From assembly GCF_947496985.1 (NCBI RefSeq), contig NZ_CANMEZ010000006.1, positions 124,001 through 188,000 on the forward strand: a DNA stretch of 64,000 nt, written 5' to 3'. Below the pieces are notes generated by a model that saw nothing but the letters and a program-made list of their open reading frames with translations, was not told where the DNA came from and ran no database searches. The stretch is from an uncultured Kordia sp. Its GTDB lineage: Bacteria > Bacteroidota > Bacteroidia > Flavobacteriales > Flavobacteriaceae. The translations under genes and the position numbers were made by a program. Positions 8,760 through 18,176 of the stretch are shown piece by piece; position 1 is the stretch's first letter, and each line of letters starts with the position of its first letter.

Positions 8760-9407
8760 ATGAAACGATTATTTTTAATTCTAATTAGTTTATTTTTTGT
8801 CAATTGTACAAGCACAGATTTGGTAGACTATTGGAAAAACCCAGATATAGAGTATTATGAACCTCAAAAGGTGTTAATTATTGGGTTAACTTCAAACAAA
8901 GAAGCTAGAAAAAAGTATGAAACACAGTTGAAACAAGAATTTGAACTTCGTGGTGTGCAAGCTATAGCAAGTTTAGACGTATCATACCCTACTTTTAAAA
9001 CAAAAAAAGTTACCAAAGTAGAACTCAATGTATTAGAAAAAAAGCTTTTAGAAGAAGGTTTTGATGCTATTATTCTTTCCAAAGTCATTGGTGTTCAAGA
9101 TAAAATAGCGTACAAAAACACGTATCACAATCGAAAAGAAACCTACAGAGGTTTTGCTGAGGAATATGTAAAATATCAAGACATATACTACAATCCAGAA
9201 TATTATGATGAATACACCATTTACAACTCGGAGACTTCCATGTATTGCATTTGTCCAACAAAAGAAAGAGAATTACTCTGGAAAGGATATATCAATATTG
9301 TAGATCCTGTTTCTATTGAAAAGTCTGTAAATGATTATGTAAAATTAACCATTGCTATTCTAGAGGAAGAGAAACTATTAAAAGCGCCTACAAACATCAT
9401 TCAATAA
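8760..9407 (+). CDS. Lipoprotein of unknown function (paralogue 2)
   Basis: 215 residues with a lipoprotein signal (MKRLFLILISLFFVNCTS, C16 after FVN). It is a clear paralogue of the lipoprotein two genes upstream: YWKNPDIEYYEPQKVLIIGL, then the shared MYCICPTKERELLWKGYI near the end. It is the last gene of the three-gene operon 7653-9407 and is followed by a 113-bp gap. Function unknown; the pairing suggests either gene-dose duplication or a heteromer. Confidence 0.75.
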   Translation: MKRLFLILISLFFVNCTSTDLVDYWKNPDIEYYEPQKVLIIGLTSNKEARKKYETQLKQEFELRGVQAIASLDVSYPTFKTKKVTKVELNVLEKKLLEEGFDAIILSKVIGVQDKIAYKNTYHNRKETYRGFAEEYVKYQDIYYNPEYYDEYTIYNSETSMYCICPTKERELLWKGYINIVDPVSIEKSVNDYVKLTIAILEEEKLLKAPTNIIQ

Positions 9408-9520
9408 TATTGTAAAAACGTATAAATAAAGTTGGTTCGATATAAAATTTAAAGTTTTGACATAAAAAAGTTTTAGTTTCTTTATTTTGCAGGTATAATG
9501 GTTATTGATTCAGGTTTTAA

Positions 9521-10978
9521 ATGAATCAGATCGTTTGCCATATCTTATCAAATATGAAGAAAAAATTAATTCTTGTTTTAGGTCCTGTCATCTGCTTATT
9601 CTTTTTCTTTAGTCCGTTTGAGATCATTAGTCCAGAAGCTGACAAAGTGGTTGGAGTTGCATTATGGATGATTTTATGGTGGATTACCGAAACGGTTTCT
9701 ATTTCTGTTACCGCATTAATTCCGCTTACTTTTTATCCCTTATTGGGAATTATGCCTATTAAAGAAGTTGCCATAAGTTACGGACATCCTATTATTTTTC
9801 TATTTTTTGGTGGATTTGTTTTAGCGTTGGCTTTAGAGAAAGTAAAACTGCATAGAAGAGTTGCTTTATCTATCATAAAACTCACAGGTACAAGTCCAAA
9901 TAAAATTATTCTTGGCTTTATGCTCGCCACGGCATTTTTAAGCATGTGGATTAGTAATACTGCCACAACGGTGGTAATGCTTCCTATTGCGTATTCTGTA
10001 ATAGAATTGTTGATACATGATGAAGATGGTTTTACTAAAAAAGATAAAAACTTTGCTTTAAGCATTATGCTTGGTATTGCATATTCCGCCAATGTTGGAG
10101 GAATTGCTACTTTAATAGGAACACCTCCAAATATTGTACTAGCAGGTTTTATGGAAAGTGAATACGGTTACAATATCTCCTTTTTAAAATGGATGGTTGT
10201 AGGAATTCCGTTTGCGATTATTATGCTGTTTTTTATTTATTTCATATTAACGAAAGTTATGTATCCAAATAACTTGGCTTCTTTTGAAAAATCGAACGAA
10301 ATAATTGATCTTGAAATGAAGAAACTGGGGAAAATCAACAAATCAGAAATAATTGTTTTAATCATTTTCATCTTTGCAATTCTACTTTGGATTAGTAAAA
10401 ACTATATAAATAGTCTCTTTCCTGCTTTATCACTAACAGATACAACAATTAGCATGATAGCTGCATTTGCTTGTTTTACAGCAATACAAAACAACAAAAC
10501 AATCTTAGCTTGGGAAGATACCAAAAAACTACCTTGGGGAATTTTAATATTATTTGGTGGTGGACTTGCATTGGCTAGCGGACTTTCCAATGTAGGCATT
10601 ATTGATATGATAGGAACTGCTGTAAGCGATAACAAAATGCTGAGCATTCTACTTATTGGTAGCATACTAATTACCGTTATGTTATTTATGACCGAATTGA
10701 TGAGTAATGTTGCTTTAGTTGCCATTTTTGCACCAATGGTTGCAGGTGTCGCTATCGGATTAAACATAGATCTTTTACATATATTAATTCCGGTAACAAT
10801 GGCTTCTAGCTGTGCATTTATGTTGCCAATGTCTACACCTCCAAATGCTATTGTGTTTGCTAGCGGACATGTAAAAGTAGCTCAAATGGCACGTGCTGGT
10901 TTTTTATTAAACATTATTTCAATCATTTTACTAGTCCTATTTTTTCAGTTTATTATCCCTTTAATTTTTAAGATGTAA
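9521..10978 (+). CDS. SLC13/DASS-family sodium-coupled anion (dicarboxylate) transporter
   Basis: Polytopic inner-membrane symporter (485 residues, about 12 hydrophobic segments) that should import dicarboxylates or related anions with Na+. Both substrate/sodium-site signatures are present: SNTATTVVMLP in the first half and MSNVALVAIFAPM in the second. The matching loops GTPPNIVLAG and STPPNAIVFASG are also present. A more natural start may be the ATG at 9554 (MKKKLILVLGPV), because the first 11 residues are polar and unlike family N-termini. Its own promoter region (9408-9520) has no TGAT palindrome, so it may not share the control of the preceding stress block. Confidence 0.9.
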   Translation: MNQIVCHILSNMKKKLILVLGPVICLFFFFSPFEIISPEADKVVGVALWMILWWITETVSISVTALIPLTFYPLLGIMPIKEVAISYGHPIIFLFFGGFVLALALEKVKLHRRVALSIIKLTGTSPNKIILGFMLATAFLSMWISNTATTVVMLPIAYSVIELLIHDEDGFTKKDKNFALSIMLGIAYSANVGGIATLIGTPPNIVLAGFMESEYGYNISFLKWMVVGIPFAIIMLFFIYFILTKVMYPNNLASFEKSNEIIDLEMKKLGKINKSEIIVLIIFIFAILLWISKNYINSLFPALSLTDTTISMIAAFACFTAIQNNKTILAWEDTKKLPWGILILFGGGLALASGLSNVGIIDMIGTAVSDNKMLSILLIGSILITVMLFMTELMSNVALVAIFAPMVAGVAIGLNIDLLHILIPVTMASSCAFMLPMSTPPNAIVFASGHVKVAQMARAGFLLNIISIILLVLFFQFIIPLIFKM

Positions 10979-11300
10979 AGCTTGTTTGGATAGTTTTCAT
11001 ATAAATTATTTTCTGCACATATATTACAAATAATTAGCAAAATAAAAACAATCATTGTAAGCTAATCAGTTTATAATTTAAAACTATTAAATCCATAAAA
11101 ACAAAGTACTAAAAACACTTTGGCGAAACTTAATATTCATACTCTTAAATTATCCTCTGTAACTAAAAAATCGTTCCATATTTTTTTCTATCAATTTGAT
11201 TTTGATAAACTAAAAACTGTTCAATCCAAAATAGTATTGCAACTGTGTTGCATTTTATGAAAATATCTAGTACTTTGCGACCAATCTACAAATAGAAGTA
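10979..11300. promoter_or_regulatory. 322-bp intergenic region with a TGCAAC/GTTGCA operator candidate
   Basis: Very AT-rich and non-coding as far as I can see. The distal part contains the perfect inverted repeat at 11238-11252 and, 19 bp after it, TACTTTG, close to the Bacteroidota -7 box (TAnnTTTG). The TTG triplets within the repeat are correctly placed to be the -33 element. No RNA gene was recognised. Confidence 0.5.
11238..11252. promoter_or_regulatory. Perfect inverted repeat TGCAAC-TGT-GTTGCA
   Basis: Six-base arms with a three-base centre, 56 bp upstream (centre) of the first gene of the receptor/ABC operon, overlapping the likely -33 promoter element. This position suits a repressor. 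A metal-responsive Fur/Zur-family protein is a reasonable guess from the downstream TonB receptor, but the binding protein is not known. Confidence 0.5.
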
Positions 11301-11633
11301 TTGGCATATTTTAAAAAAGTAATAAGTCTAGTTTTTTTGATGATCATTTTTATGAATCATCTTACTTCGTTTGTGCATTCATTGGAACATAAAGATGATG
11401 CGTATATATTTTCGTCTAAAATCACAAAGTTTAGTGAAGATTCAGATTCTACAAAAACTTGTTTTTATTGTCAGACTTACTTAAAATTAGACTATACCCA
11501 ACAGGAGTCTATAGTATATTCATTGATGAGTCCTCTTGAAATTTCAGTACGCATTTCTGACACAGAAAAACAATTACTTTCTTTTATACCGCTGAGGAAA
11601 AAATCAAGATCTCCTCCTACTTACAATATATAG
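11301..11633 (+). CDS. Small exported CxxC protein ahead of receptor/ABC operon
   Basis: 110 residues starting with TTG; this start keeps a basic residue pair before the hydrophobic signal segment (MAYFKKVISLVFLMIIFMNH). An internal ATG at 11340 would shorten the signal. The mature part has a CFYCQTYLKL motif, scattered His (HSLEHKDD) and the ending KKSRSPPTYNI. The CxxC plus a terminal R-S/A-P-P resembles DUF2946-like proteins that precede TonB receptors for metals. A 184-bp gap with a short hairpin (11675-11690) separates it from the ATPase gene, so it may be the leader gene of the same transcript. Confidence 0.62.
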   Translation: MAYFKKVISLVFLMIIFMNHLTSFVHSLEHKDDAYIFSSKITKFSEDSDSTKTCFYCQTYLKLDYTQQESIVYSLMSPLEISVRISDTEKQLLSFIPLRKKSRSPPTYNI

Positions 11634-11817
11634 TTTACAAAACATTTAAAAACACTAAATAATTGTTTCATAGTGATATTTGAAAATATCCACTAGTGAC
11701 GATTGTACATGTTTTTGTAATACTCGAAATCACTTTGAATTTACAGGTTTTTCGTTAAGATTTCCTTTACGATCAAGGCAACCCTCATAAAACTTTATAA
11801 CTTTAAATCACTCTTGT

Positions 11818-12510
11818 ATGTTACAAGCAAACAAGCTATGTATGCGTTATGACGATACATTGGCTATCAAGGATTTGAGTTTTACTGTTGCTCCTGGAGA
11901 AATCTTTTGCCTATTAGGGCAAAATGGAGCAGGTAAAACGACAACTATTAATATCTTTCTAGGATTGATCACTCCAACTTCTGGAGAAGCTTTGATTGAT
12001 AATCATTCGACAAAGGATAATAAATTCGCAAAAAATCGCATTGCCTATATTCCAGAAATTGTCCAATTATATGGCAATTTATCAGGTCTTGAAAATTTAG
12101 ATTTCTTTAGTCGACTCGCTGGATTTATTTACTCAAAAGAAGAGCTCAATGATTTTTTACTGCGAGCCAATTTACAAGAAGATGCGCATCAAAAAAAACT
12201 AGATACATACTCAAAAGGAATGCGTCAAAAAGTAGGTATTGCAATCGCTTTGGCAAAAAATGCATCTTATATTCTCATGGATGAACCTACTTCTGGTTTA
12301 GATCCAAAAGCTTCTGTAGAATTTGCAGAAATATGCAAAGAGTTATCCGCAAATGGTGTTGGAATTTTAATGGCTACGCATGACATTTTTAATGCTGTAA
12401 ACATTGGTTCTAAAATAGGGATCATGCGAGAAGGAACCTTAGTACATACAACTGAAACAGCTAAAATTTCAGCGCAAGAACTACAAGATTTATACATCAA
12501 AACAATTTAA
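11818..12510 (+). CDS. ABC transporter ATP-binding protein
   Basis: Cytoplasmic ATPase (230 residues) of the CcmA/NosF-like subfamily that pairs with ABC-2 permeases. Motifs are in order: Walker A GQNGAGKTTT (about 34-43), Q-loop in AYIPEIVQLY, signature YSKGMRQKVGIA, Walker B ILMDEPTSGLDP, and switch His in ATHDIF. The partner permeases are most likely the two DUF3526-type proteins encoded after the TonB receptor. The next gene starts 29 bp downstream. Confidence 0.93.
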   Translation: MLQANKLCMRYDDTLAIKDLSFTVAPGEIFCLLGQNGAGKTTTINIFLGLITPTSGEALIDNHSTKDNKFAKNRIAYIPEIVQLYGNLSGLENLDFFSRLAGFIYSKEELNDFLLRANLQEDAHQKKLDTYSKGMRQKVGIAIALAKNASYILMDEPTSGLDPKASVEFAEICKELSANGVGILMATHDIFNAVNIGSKIGIMREGTLVHTTETAKISAQELQDLYIKTI

Positions 12511-12539
12511 TCAATTTAATCAATTTAATAACGAACCAA

Positions 12540-15038
12540 ATGAATTTAAAAAAGGGCGTATTTGCTATTTTATTACTAGCAATACAATTCGGTTTCTCCC
12601 AATCTAAACTTACAGGAAAAGTTTTGGATGAAAAAAATACTCCAATCTTAGGAGCCAATATTATCATAACAAGTGATTCGCAAAAACAAAAAGGAACAAC
12701 TTCTGATACGGAAGGAAATTTTAGTATGGAAGTCGCAAACGCAGGAACCTATACTTTAAAAATTACATATGTAGGGTTTGACAACTACACACAATCTGTT
12801 GATATAAAAGCAAATCAAACATTAAATCTAGGTTCACTTGTATTAAAAGAATCTCTTGAAGCCATGCAATCTGTAGAAGTTATTGGTAGAAAACGAAATG
12901 ATTACAACAGTGAATATTCGTTCTCTGCAACTAAAGTAGCCATTCAAAATAAAGAATTGCCACAAGCTGTTGCTACTGTTACTAAAGAGCTCATCGCAGA
13001 TCGATTGGCTTTTCAATTACCAGATGCCGTGAAAACAGTGAGTAATGTTTCCGTAACTGGATTGTACAATCATTATAACATTCGTGGTATTACGCAAGCT
13101 GACGACGGACAAGTATTAAACGGAATGCGTACACGTCAATATTATTTTTTACAACCCATAACATCACACTTAGAACGTGTAGAAGTGATTAAAGGACCAT
13201 CATCTGTTACTTTTTCAAGCGCAGATCCTGGAGGAACCGTAAATATGGTTACTAAAAAACCATTGTTAGAAAAGCGCAGTGAAGTTTCTTTATCGACAGG
13301 AAGTTTTGGAACCATTAGAGCTACAGCCGATTTTACAGGTCCATTAAACGAATCAAAAACATTATTATATCGTTTTAACGCTGCTTTTCAAGAGGCAGAC
13401 TCGTTTAGAGATGTTGTAAACAATAATGCACTTTTAATTTCGCCATCGTTGAGTTATATCCCAAACGATAATACTTCTCTTAATGTAGAAATGATTTACA
13501 GTGATTCTGAAGGTAATTTAGACAGAGGACAGCCAATTTTTGGTGCTATTAATGGTGAATTTGATTTGAATAGCACGCCAATTACAAGAAATGTAGGTGC
13601 ATCTAGCGATCATTATAAAAACAAAGAGTTCATTTTTATGGCAAATTTTAGTAAAAAGTTTGCTGAAAATTTTGGTTTCAATGCGCAATACATGAAACAA
13701 ACTTGGGACGAAGATTTAGCCGAACATAGAGTTGATGGAACAGCCGTTGATATTGACGGAAATGTAATTCCGACACTTGCGCGTATGCGTTACGATGAAA
13801 GGCAACAATTCTGGGAAACAGATAATTTTAGCACCTATTTTACCTATGATATTGAGAAAGGAAACATTACCAATAAAATACTAGTTGGATATGATGCAAC
13901 ACGTTGGGAACGAAAAATTGGAGCAGGATTTTTGCGTGCTAGAAGATACTTAACTGTTGATGGCGGACAAGCAAATTTTGATCCGAGTAATCCAGGGAAT
14001 TTCCAACAAATGACTGTAGATGGTGTTACGATGCCAGTACCTGCGGTTCCACATTTCAACTTAGAAAATCCTTTTAATGGAGCTAGAAATACAACAGGTT
14101 ATAACCTTGCAGAATTGTCAATTCCTGCAAACTTAACCACTTCAAGTGGAATCTATATTCAAAATCAATTTAAAATTGGAAAATTTTCAGCCTTAGTAAA
14201 CTTACGATATGAATGGTTTTCAGACATATTTAATTATGAAGGAGATGAACAAGAGTTTAAAACTAGCGCTTTTGTACCGAGAATTGGATTAACCTATGAA
14301 GTTACAAATGATATTAGTGTGTATGCTACATATTTGGAAGGATTTCAACCACATACCAACACCGTTTCATTATCACCAACTGCGGAAGGTTTCTTTTGGT
14401 CAGCTTCACCTAGTAGATTTGATCCTTTGGAAAGTAGTTTAATAGAAATTGGAGCAAAAGGAGAATTCTTAAATGGAAAAGTATTTGCGAATCTTGCCAT
14501 TTTTAACATCACTCAAAAAAATATCTTATTGGGAGATACCTATGATTTAGATAATCTCTCCACAAGAGGTGAGCAAAGAAGTCGCGGTTTTGAAATGGAC
14601 ATTTCTGGTTACGTATCATCAAACTTTCAATTGACAGCTTCATATGGTTTTACAGATGCTGAAATTGTAGAAGATGCTGTAGAAGAATTTATTGGCGAAC
14701 GTATTGGAGGAGCACCGAAACATAATGCTAATTTTTGGGGACGTTATGATTTTATGAATACGACTTTAAAAGGCATTGGAGTTGGTTTTGGTGCGCAATA
14801 TGTAGACGAAAGGTTTACGTGGTACAATCCTACCTATTCTATTGATAGAGTACTTCTACCATCATACACCGTATTTGATGCTGCTGTATATTACAAACCA
14901 AATAATACAGGAATTCAATTGACACTGAAGTTAAATAACCTATTTAATAAAACATATTGGCTAGGTGGTTTAAATCCGTCTAGATTAGGTCCTGGTGCAC
15001 CAAGAAATGTATTGCTAAATGCAACCTACAAATTTTAA
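12540..15038 (+). CDS. TonB-dependent receptor, siderophore/metal type
   Basis: Outer-membrane, TonB-energised receptor (832 residues). It has a signal peptide (MNLKKGVFAILLLAIQFGFS), then a CarboxypepD_reg-like domain (about 22-105, LTGKVLDEKNTPILGANI...). The plug domain contains LERVEVIKGPSSVTFSSADP and GGTVNMVTKKP, typical of ferric-siderophore receptors, followed by a 22-strand-type barrel ending with NATYKF. It is embedded between an ABC ATPase and two ABC-2 permeases, with spacing of 29 and 4 bp, which shows a single operon. The ligand is not deducible; an iron- or copper-chelate fits the plug type and the putative operator. Confidence 0.93.
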   Translation: MNLKKGVFAILLLAIQFGFSQSKLTGKVLDEKNTPILGANIIITSDSQKQKGTTSDTEGNFSMEVANAGTYTLKITYVGFDNYTQSVDIKANQTLNLGSLVLKESLEAMQSVEVIGRKRNDYNSEYSFSATKVAIQNKELPQAVATVTKELIADRLAFQLPDAVKTVSNVSVTGLYNHYNIRGITQADDGQVLNGMRTRQYYFLQPITSHLERVEVIKGPSSVTFSSADPGGTVNMVTKKPLLEKRSEVSLSTGSFGTIRATADFTGPLNESKTLLYRFNAAFQEADSFRDVVNNNALLISPSLSYIPNDNTSLNVEMIYSDSEGNLDRGQPIFGAINGEFDLNSTPITRNVGASSDHYKNKEFIFMANFSKKFAENFGFNAQYMKQTWDEDLAEHRVDGTAVDIDGNVIPTLARMRYDERQQFWETDNFSTYFTYDIEKGNITNKILVGYDATRWERKIGAGFLRARRYLTVDGGQANFDPSNPGNFQQMTVDGVTMPVPAVPHFNLENPFNGARNTTGYNLAELSIPANLTTSSGIYIQNQFKIGKFSALVNLRYEWFSDIFNYEGDEQEFKTSAFVPRIGLTYEVTNDISVYATYLEGFQPHTNTVSLSPTAEGFFWSASPSRFDPLESSLIEIGAKGEFLNGKVFANLAIFNITQKNILLGDTYDLDNLSTRGEQRSRGFEMDISGYVSSNFQLTASYGFTDAEIVEDAVEEFIGERIGGAPKHNANFWGRYDFMNTTLKGIGVGFGAQYVDERFTWYNPTYSIDRVLLPSYTVFDAAVYYKPNNTGIQLTLKLNNLFNKTYWLGGLNPSRLGPGAPRNVLLNATYKF

Positions 15039-15042
15039 TTGA

Positions 15043-16488
15043 ATGAAAAATAATGCTATCATTCTAATTGGAACACAGTTTTTCAAAAAGACCTTTTATA
15101 CCAAAGGTCTTTTTGTACTGTTATCGCTGTTTCTTGCTGTTTTAGCATATGTTACTATTTCAGGTTGGAATGCGTATGAAGCAAATCATCATGTCGTAGA
15201 ACATCATCAAGAATCGTCTAGAAAGAGTTGGGAAGAGAATCCTGATAAACATCCGCACAGAATGGCGCATTTTGGCACATTTGCTTTTCGTGCTCAACAT
15301 CCTTTGCGCATTTTTGACTCAGGAATAGAAAGTTATACAGGAAATTCTATTTTTTTAGAAGCACATCGACAAAATACAGCAAACTTTTCGGAAGCTAGTT
15401 TATCTACCGGATTGGTGCGTTTTGGAGATTTGAATATTGCAATGCTTTTACAATTGATCTTACCTTTGATTATATTTTTTATCGGCTATGCTTCCATTAC
15501 TGCTGAAAGAGAAAATGGTACACTTAAAATAATTTACATACAAGGTACGCCACTAAATAAAGTACTGTTAGGCAAAGCACTTGGTTTGTTTCTTCTCTCA
15601 ACACTTTTTTTCTTACCATCGTTACTTGCTTTGTGGAGCATTTCATTCATAGAAAATCATACTATGAATAGTGCAATCATTGTTAGATCAATATTAATTA
15701 GTATTGGATATATCATCTTCTTCATGACTTTATGTTGTATTACGGTTATCGTTTCTGCTAAAAGTATAAATTCTAACAGGGCTTTATTGAGTTTGTTGGC
15801 TGGTTGGTTGCTATTTTTCATCATCATTCCTAAAACCGCTCAAGTCATTGGAAACTCCTTATACCCTAACCTTTCAAAGATTGAGTTTAAAGCTGTTATT
15901 GAGGAAGAAGTAACAAAACAAGGCGACAGTCACAATCCTGATGATCCTTATTTTAATGCGGTGAGAGATTCTGTATTGAAGGCAAACAACGTAACCGATG
16001 TAAAAGATTTGCCTTTTAATTATAGTGGTTTTATAATGAGTAAGGGAGAAAAACAAACCGCTCTCATTTATAACGATCAACATAAAAAATTGATTAAAAC
16101 TTATGAGCATCAAAACAGTATTACGGATAATTTAGTGCTGATAAATCCGTATTTAGCAATTAAAAATCTATCGATGAGTTTATCAGGAACTGATTTTTAT
16201 ACCTACACTCATTTTTTGTCTCAAACAGAAAAGTACAGATATCAACAATCGCAATACTTGAATGATTTACAAATGAAATTCATTAGTAATAAAGCAAAAA
16301 GTAGCGAAGGAAAAATTAATGTAGTAGACAAATCGTATTGGAAATCAGCGCCAACGTTTTCATATGAATATGTATCAATAGCTGATACTATATTCAATCA
16401 AATTACAGCAATCATTGCATTGATAATCTGGCTATTACTCACTATTATATTTATCACAAAGTTTTCTAACCGTTTTAAAATTATTTAG
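15043..16488 (+). CDS. ABC-2 type permease, DUF3526 family, with His-rich periplasmic segment
   Basis: 481 residues. One membrane segment near the N-terminus (about 21-41) is followed by a large periplasmic loop that begins HHVVEHHQESSRKSW and continues NPDKHPHRMAHFGTFAFR, unusually rich in histidine. After it come about five membrane segments (LILPLIIFFIGYASITAERE onwards), a second periplasmic domain and a last membrane segment at about 455-475. The ASITAEREN/GTLK element is the ABC-2 coupling region. It begins 4 bp after the receptor gene. His clusters could reflect metal contact, though NP.KHPHRMAHFGT is also a recurrent family motif. Confidence 0.85.
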   Translation: MKNNAIILIGTQFFKKTFYTKGLFVLLSLFLAVLAYVTISGWNAYEANHHVVEHHQESSRKSWEENPDKHPHRMAHFGTFAFRAQHPLRIFDSGIESYTGNSIFLEAHRQNTANFSEASLSTGLVRFGDLNIAMLLQLILPLIIFFIGYASITAERENGTLKIIYIQGTPLNKVLLGKALGLFLLSTLFFLPSLLALWSISFIENHTMNSAIIVRSILISIGYIIFFMTLCCITVIVSAKSINSNRALLSLLAGWLLFFIIIPKTAQVIGNSLYPNLSKIEFKAVIEEEVTKQGDSHNPDDPYFNAVRDSVLKANNVTDVKDLPFNYSGFIMSKGEKQTALIYNDQHKKLIKTYEHQNSITDNLVLINPYLAIKNLSMSLSGTDFYTYTHFLSQTEKYRYQQSQYLNDLQMKFISNKAKSSEGKINVVDKSYWKSAPTFSYEYVSIADTIFNQITAIIALIIWLLLTIIFITKFSNRFKII

Positions 16489-16490
16489 TC

Positions 16491-17837
16491 ATGTATCGTT
16501 TATTAATCAAACATTTCTTTAGATCAAAAACAGTATGGTTAGCTTTTGGTATTCTCATGTTTCTAGGAGTTTTAAGCATCAGTACTGGAAAACAATTTTT
16601 AAATCAAAAGCAAGCAACGATTGCAAAAACTGCTGAGCAACAACAAAAACATATAGAAACGCAGACAAAATTATATGAAGATGATATTGGATTGTTGTTG
16701 TATTATTTAAAATTTTCCTTTGTAAATCCTGTACAGCCGTTAGCTGGAATTTCTATGGGACAAAGTGATGTGAATTCACATATTCAAAATGTGAGTATCT
16801 TGAATTTAGAAGGACAAAAGTATGATACAGACTTGGTGAATCCGATGCGATTGCAAGTAGGGAACTTAGATATTAGTTTTCTTATCATTTTTCTATTCCC
16901 ATTAATCATTATTGCTTTGAGTTTTAATATTCTTTCGGAAGAAAAAGAAAAAGGAACTTGGAAAATGATCACAACGCAAGGCATATCGCCATTCAAATTT
17001 TTATTGAAAAAGTTATCTATCCGAGTTGTTTTTATTTATATCGCATTAAGCATATTATTATTCTTAGCAAAAGTAGTTTTAGGCATTCCATTCGCTATTG
17101 AATTTTTATATATCATAATCATTAGCTACTTATACATTCTCTTTTGGTTTGCTTTGTGTTTTTTTGTCATTCTTTTACGAAAATCTTCAAATACGAATGC
17201 TATTACTTTATTATCTAGTTGGTTGGTATTGGTTGTCTTTTTGCCTGTTTTAGTGAACAATTACGTAGCTAATAAATATCCTGTTGAAGAAGCTTTCGCA
17301 ATGACCATCAAACAGCGCGATGCATATCATACAAAATGGGATACGGATAAAAAAGAGACTATGGAAAAATTCTATAATCATTATCCACAATTTAGAAAAT
17401 ACGAATTAAAAGAAACTGGTTTTTCTTGGCTTTGGTATTATGCGATGCAGCAAATGGGAGATGACGAATCGAAAGTAGAAAGAGATGCTATGTTTGATAA
17501 AATCAGAAAGAGAGAGCAATTGAGCGCTAGCATAGCTCAGTTTTTCCCGCCTTTACAAGTTCAATTATCTATGAATACTATCGCTCATACGGATTTATCA
17601 AACTATGTAGCATTTTTGAATGAAACTACTCGTTTTCATGAAAACATTCGTTTACAATTATACCCTAAAATCTTTGAAAACCAGCCAGCTTCTAGTGTCA
17701 ATTGGCAAGAATATGAACCTGTATTTTTTGAGCATCAGAACAATTTTAATATGCTAAAAAGTGTGTTTCCTTTACTGCTACTTACTCTGATCCTTATTGG
17801 CTTGGGAGTTTTTAGAAATTTAAAATACTTTCGTTAG
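16491..17837 (+). CDS. ABC-2 type permease, DUF3526 family, second subunit
   Basis: 448 residues with the same topology as the preceding permease: N-terminal membrane segment, periplasmic loop (about 35-125, containing PVQPLAGISMGQSDVNSH), a block of membrane segments starting LDISFLIIFLFPLIIIALSF with SEEKEKGTWK as coupling region, a second periplasmic domain, and a terminal membrane segment (FPLLLLTLILIGLGVF). The gene starts 2 bp after its partner, which supports a heterodimeric transporter with the ATPase encoded at 11818. It ends the operon. Confidence 0.85.
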   Translation: MYRLLIKHFFRSKTVWLAFGILMFLGVLSISTGKQFLNQKQATIAKTAEQQQKHIETQTKLYEDDIGLLLYYLKFSFVNPVQPLAGISMGQSDVNSHIQNVSILNLEGQKYDTDLVNPMRLQVGNLDISFLIIFLFPLIIIALSFNILSEEKEKGTWKMITTQGISPFKFLLKKLSIRVVFIYIALSILLFLAKVVLGIPFAIEFLYIIIISYLYILFWFALCFFVILLRKSSNTNAITLLSSWLVLVVFLPVLVNNYVANKYPVEEAFAMTIKQRDAYHTKWDTDKKETMEKFYNHYPQFRKYELKETGFSWLWYYAMQQMGDDESKVERDAMFDKIRKREQLSASIAQFFPPLQVQLSMNTIAHTDLSNYVAFLNETTRFHENIRLQLYPKIFENQPASSVNWQEYEPVFFEHQNNFNMLKSVFPLLLLTLILIGLGVFRNLKYFR

Positions 17838-17922
17838 TTATTGTATAAAAAATAAGGCAAGAACACTTTCACTTTCTAATAAAAGAAGAATTAGATCTTA
17901 AAACAAACTCTTTAAAAAAAAT

Positions 17923-17945
17923 AACCCTCTCAAATTGAGAGGGTT
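17923..17945 (-). terminator. Rho-independent terminator of tRNA-His
   Basis: Perfect 9-bp stem AACCCTCTC/GAGAGGGTT with a 5-base loop. On the minus strand it follows the 3' end of the tRNA and is followed by a run of eight T (complement of 17913-17921), the standard terminator form. The plus strand has no T-run after it. Confidence 0.85.
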
Positions 17946-17952
17946 GTAAAAG

Positions 17953-18027
17953 GGTGAAAGACCGGTTTCGAACCGGCGACCTCCGGAACCACAATCCGGC
18001 GCTCTAACCAGCTGAGCTACAATCACC
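17953..18027 (-). tRNA. tRNA-His (anticodon GTG)
   Basis: On the minus strand it reads GGTGATTGTAGCTCAG at the 5' end. The anticodon loop is TTGTGGT (GTG, His) closed by CCGGA/TCCGG, and the T-arm is GCCGG-TTCGAAA-CCGGT. The 3' end CTTTCACC has no encoded CCA. An extra G(-1) opposite C73 is the histidine identity element and is included (18027). The acceptor stem as read pairs G1-C72, U2-A71, G3-C70, A4-U69 and G7-C66 but has U5:U68 and U6:U67. It is followed by its own terminator. Confidence 0.95.
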
Positions 18028-18176
18028 ATTTGTTTTAGCGGATGCAAATATAAGCTATTTCACTTTTCATCCAAAGTATTTATTTAATTTATTTTACTAT
18101 TTTTTTTATCTCTATGATTCTGAAAAGGTTAGCATATAAAAAAAACGATTATAGTTTTATTAGAATAACCTATGCG

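Noticed and set aside
11675-11690. Short hairpin (GATATTT/AAATATC) before the ABC ATPase as an attenuator
   Set aside because: Short and very AT-rich, no leader peptide or T-run; no function supported.
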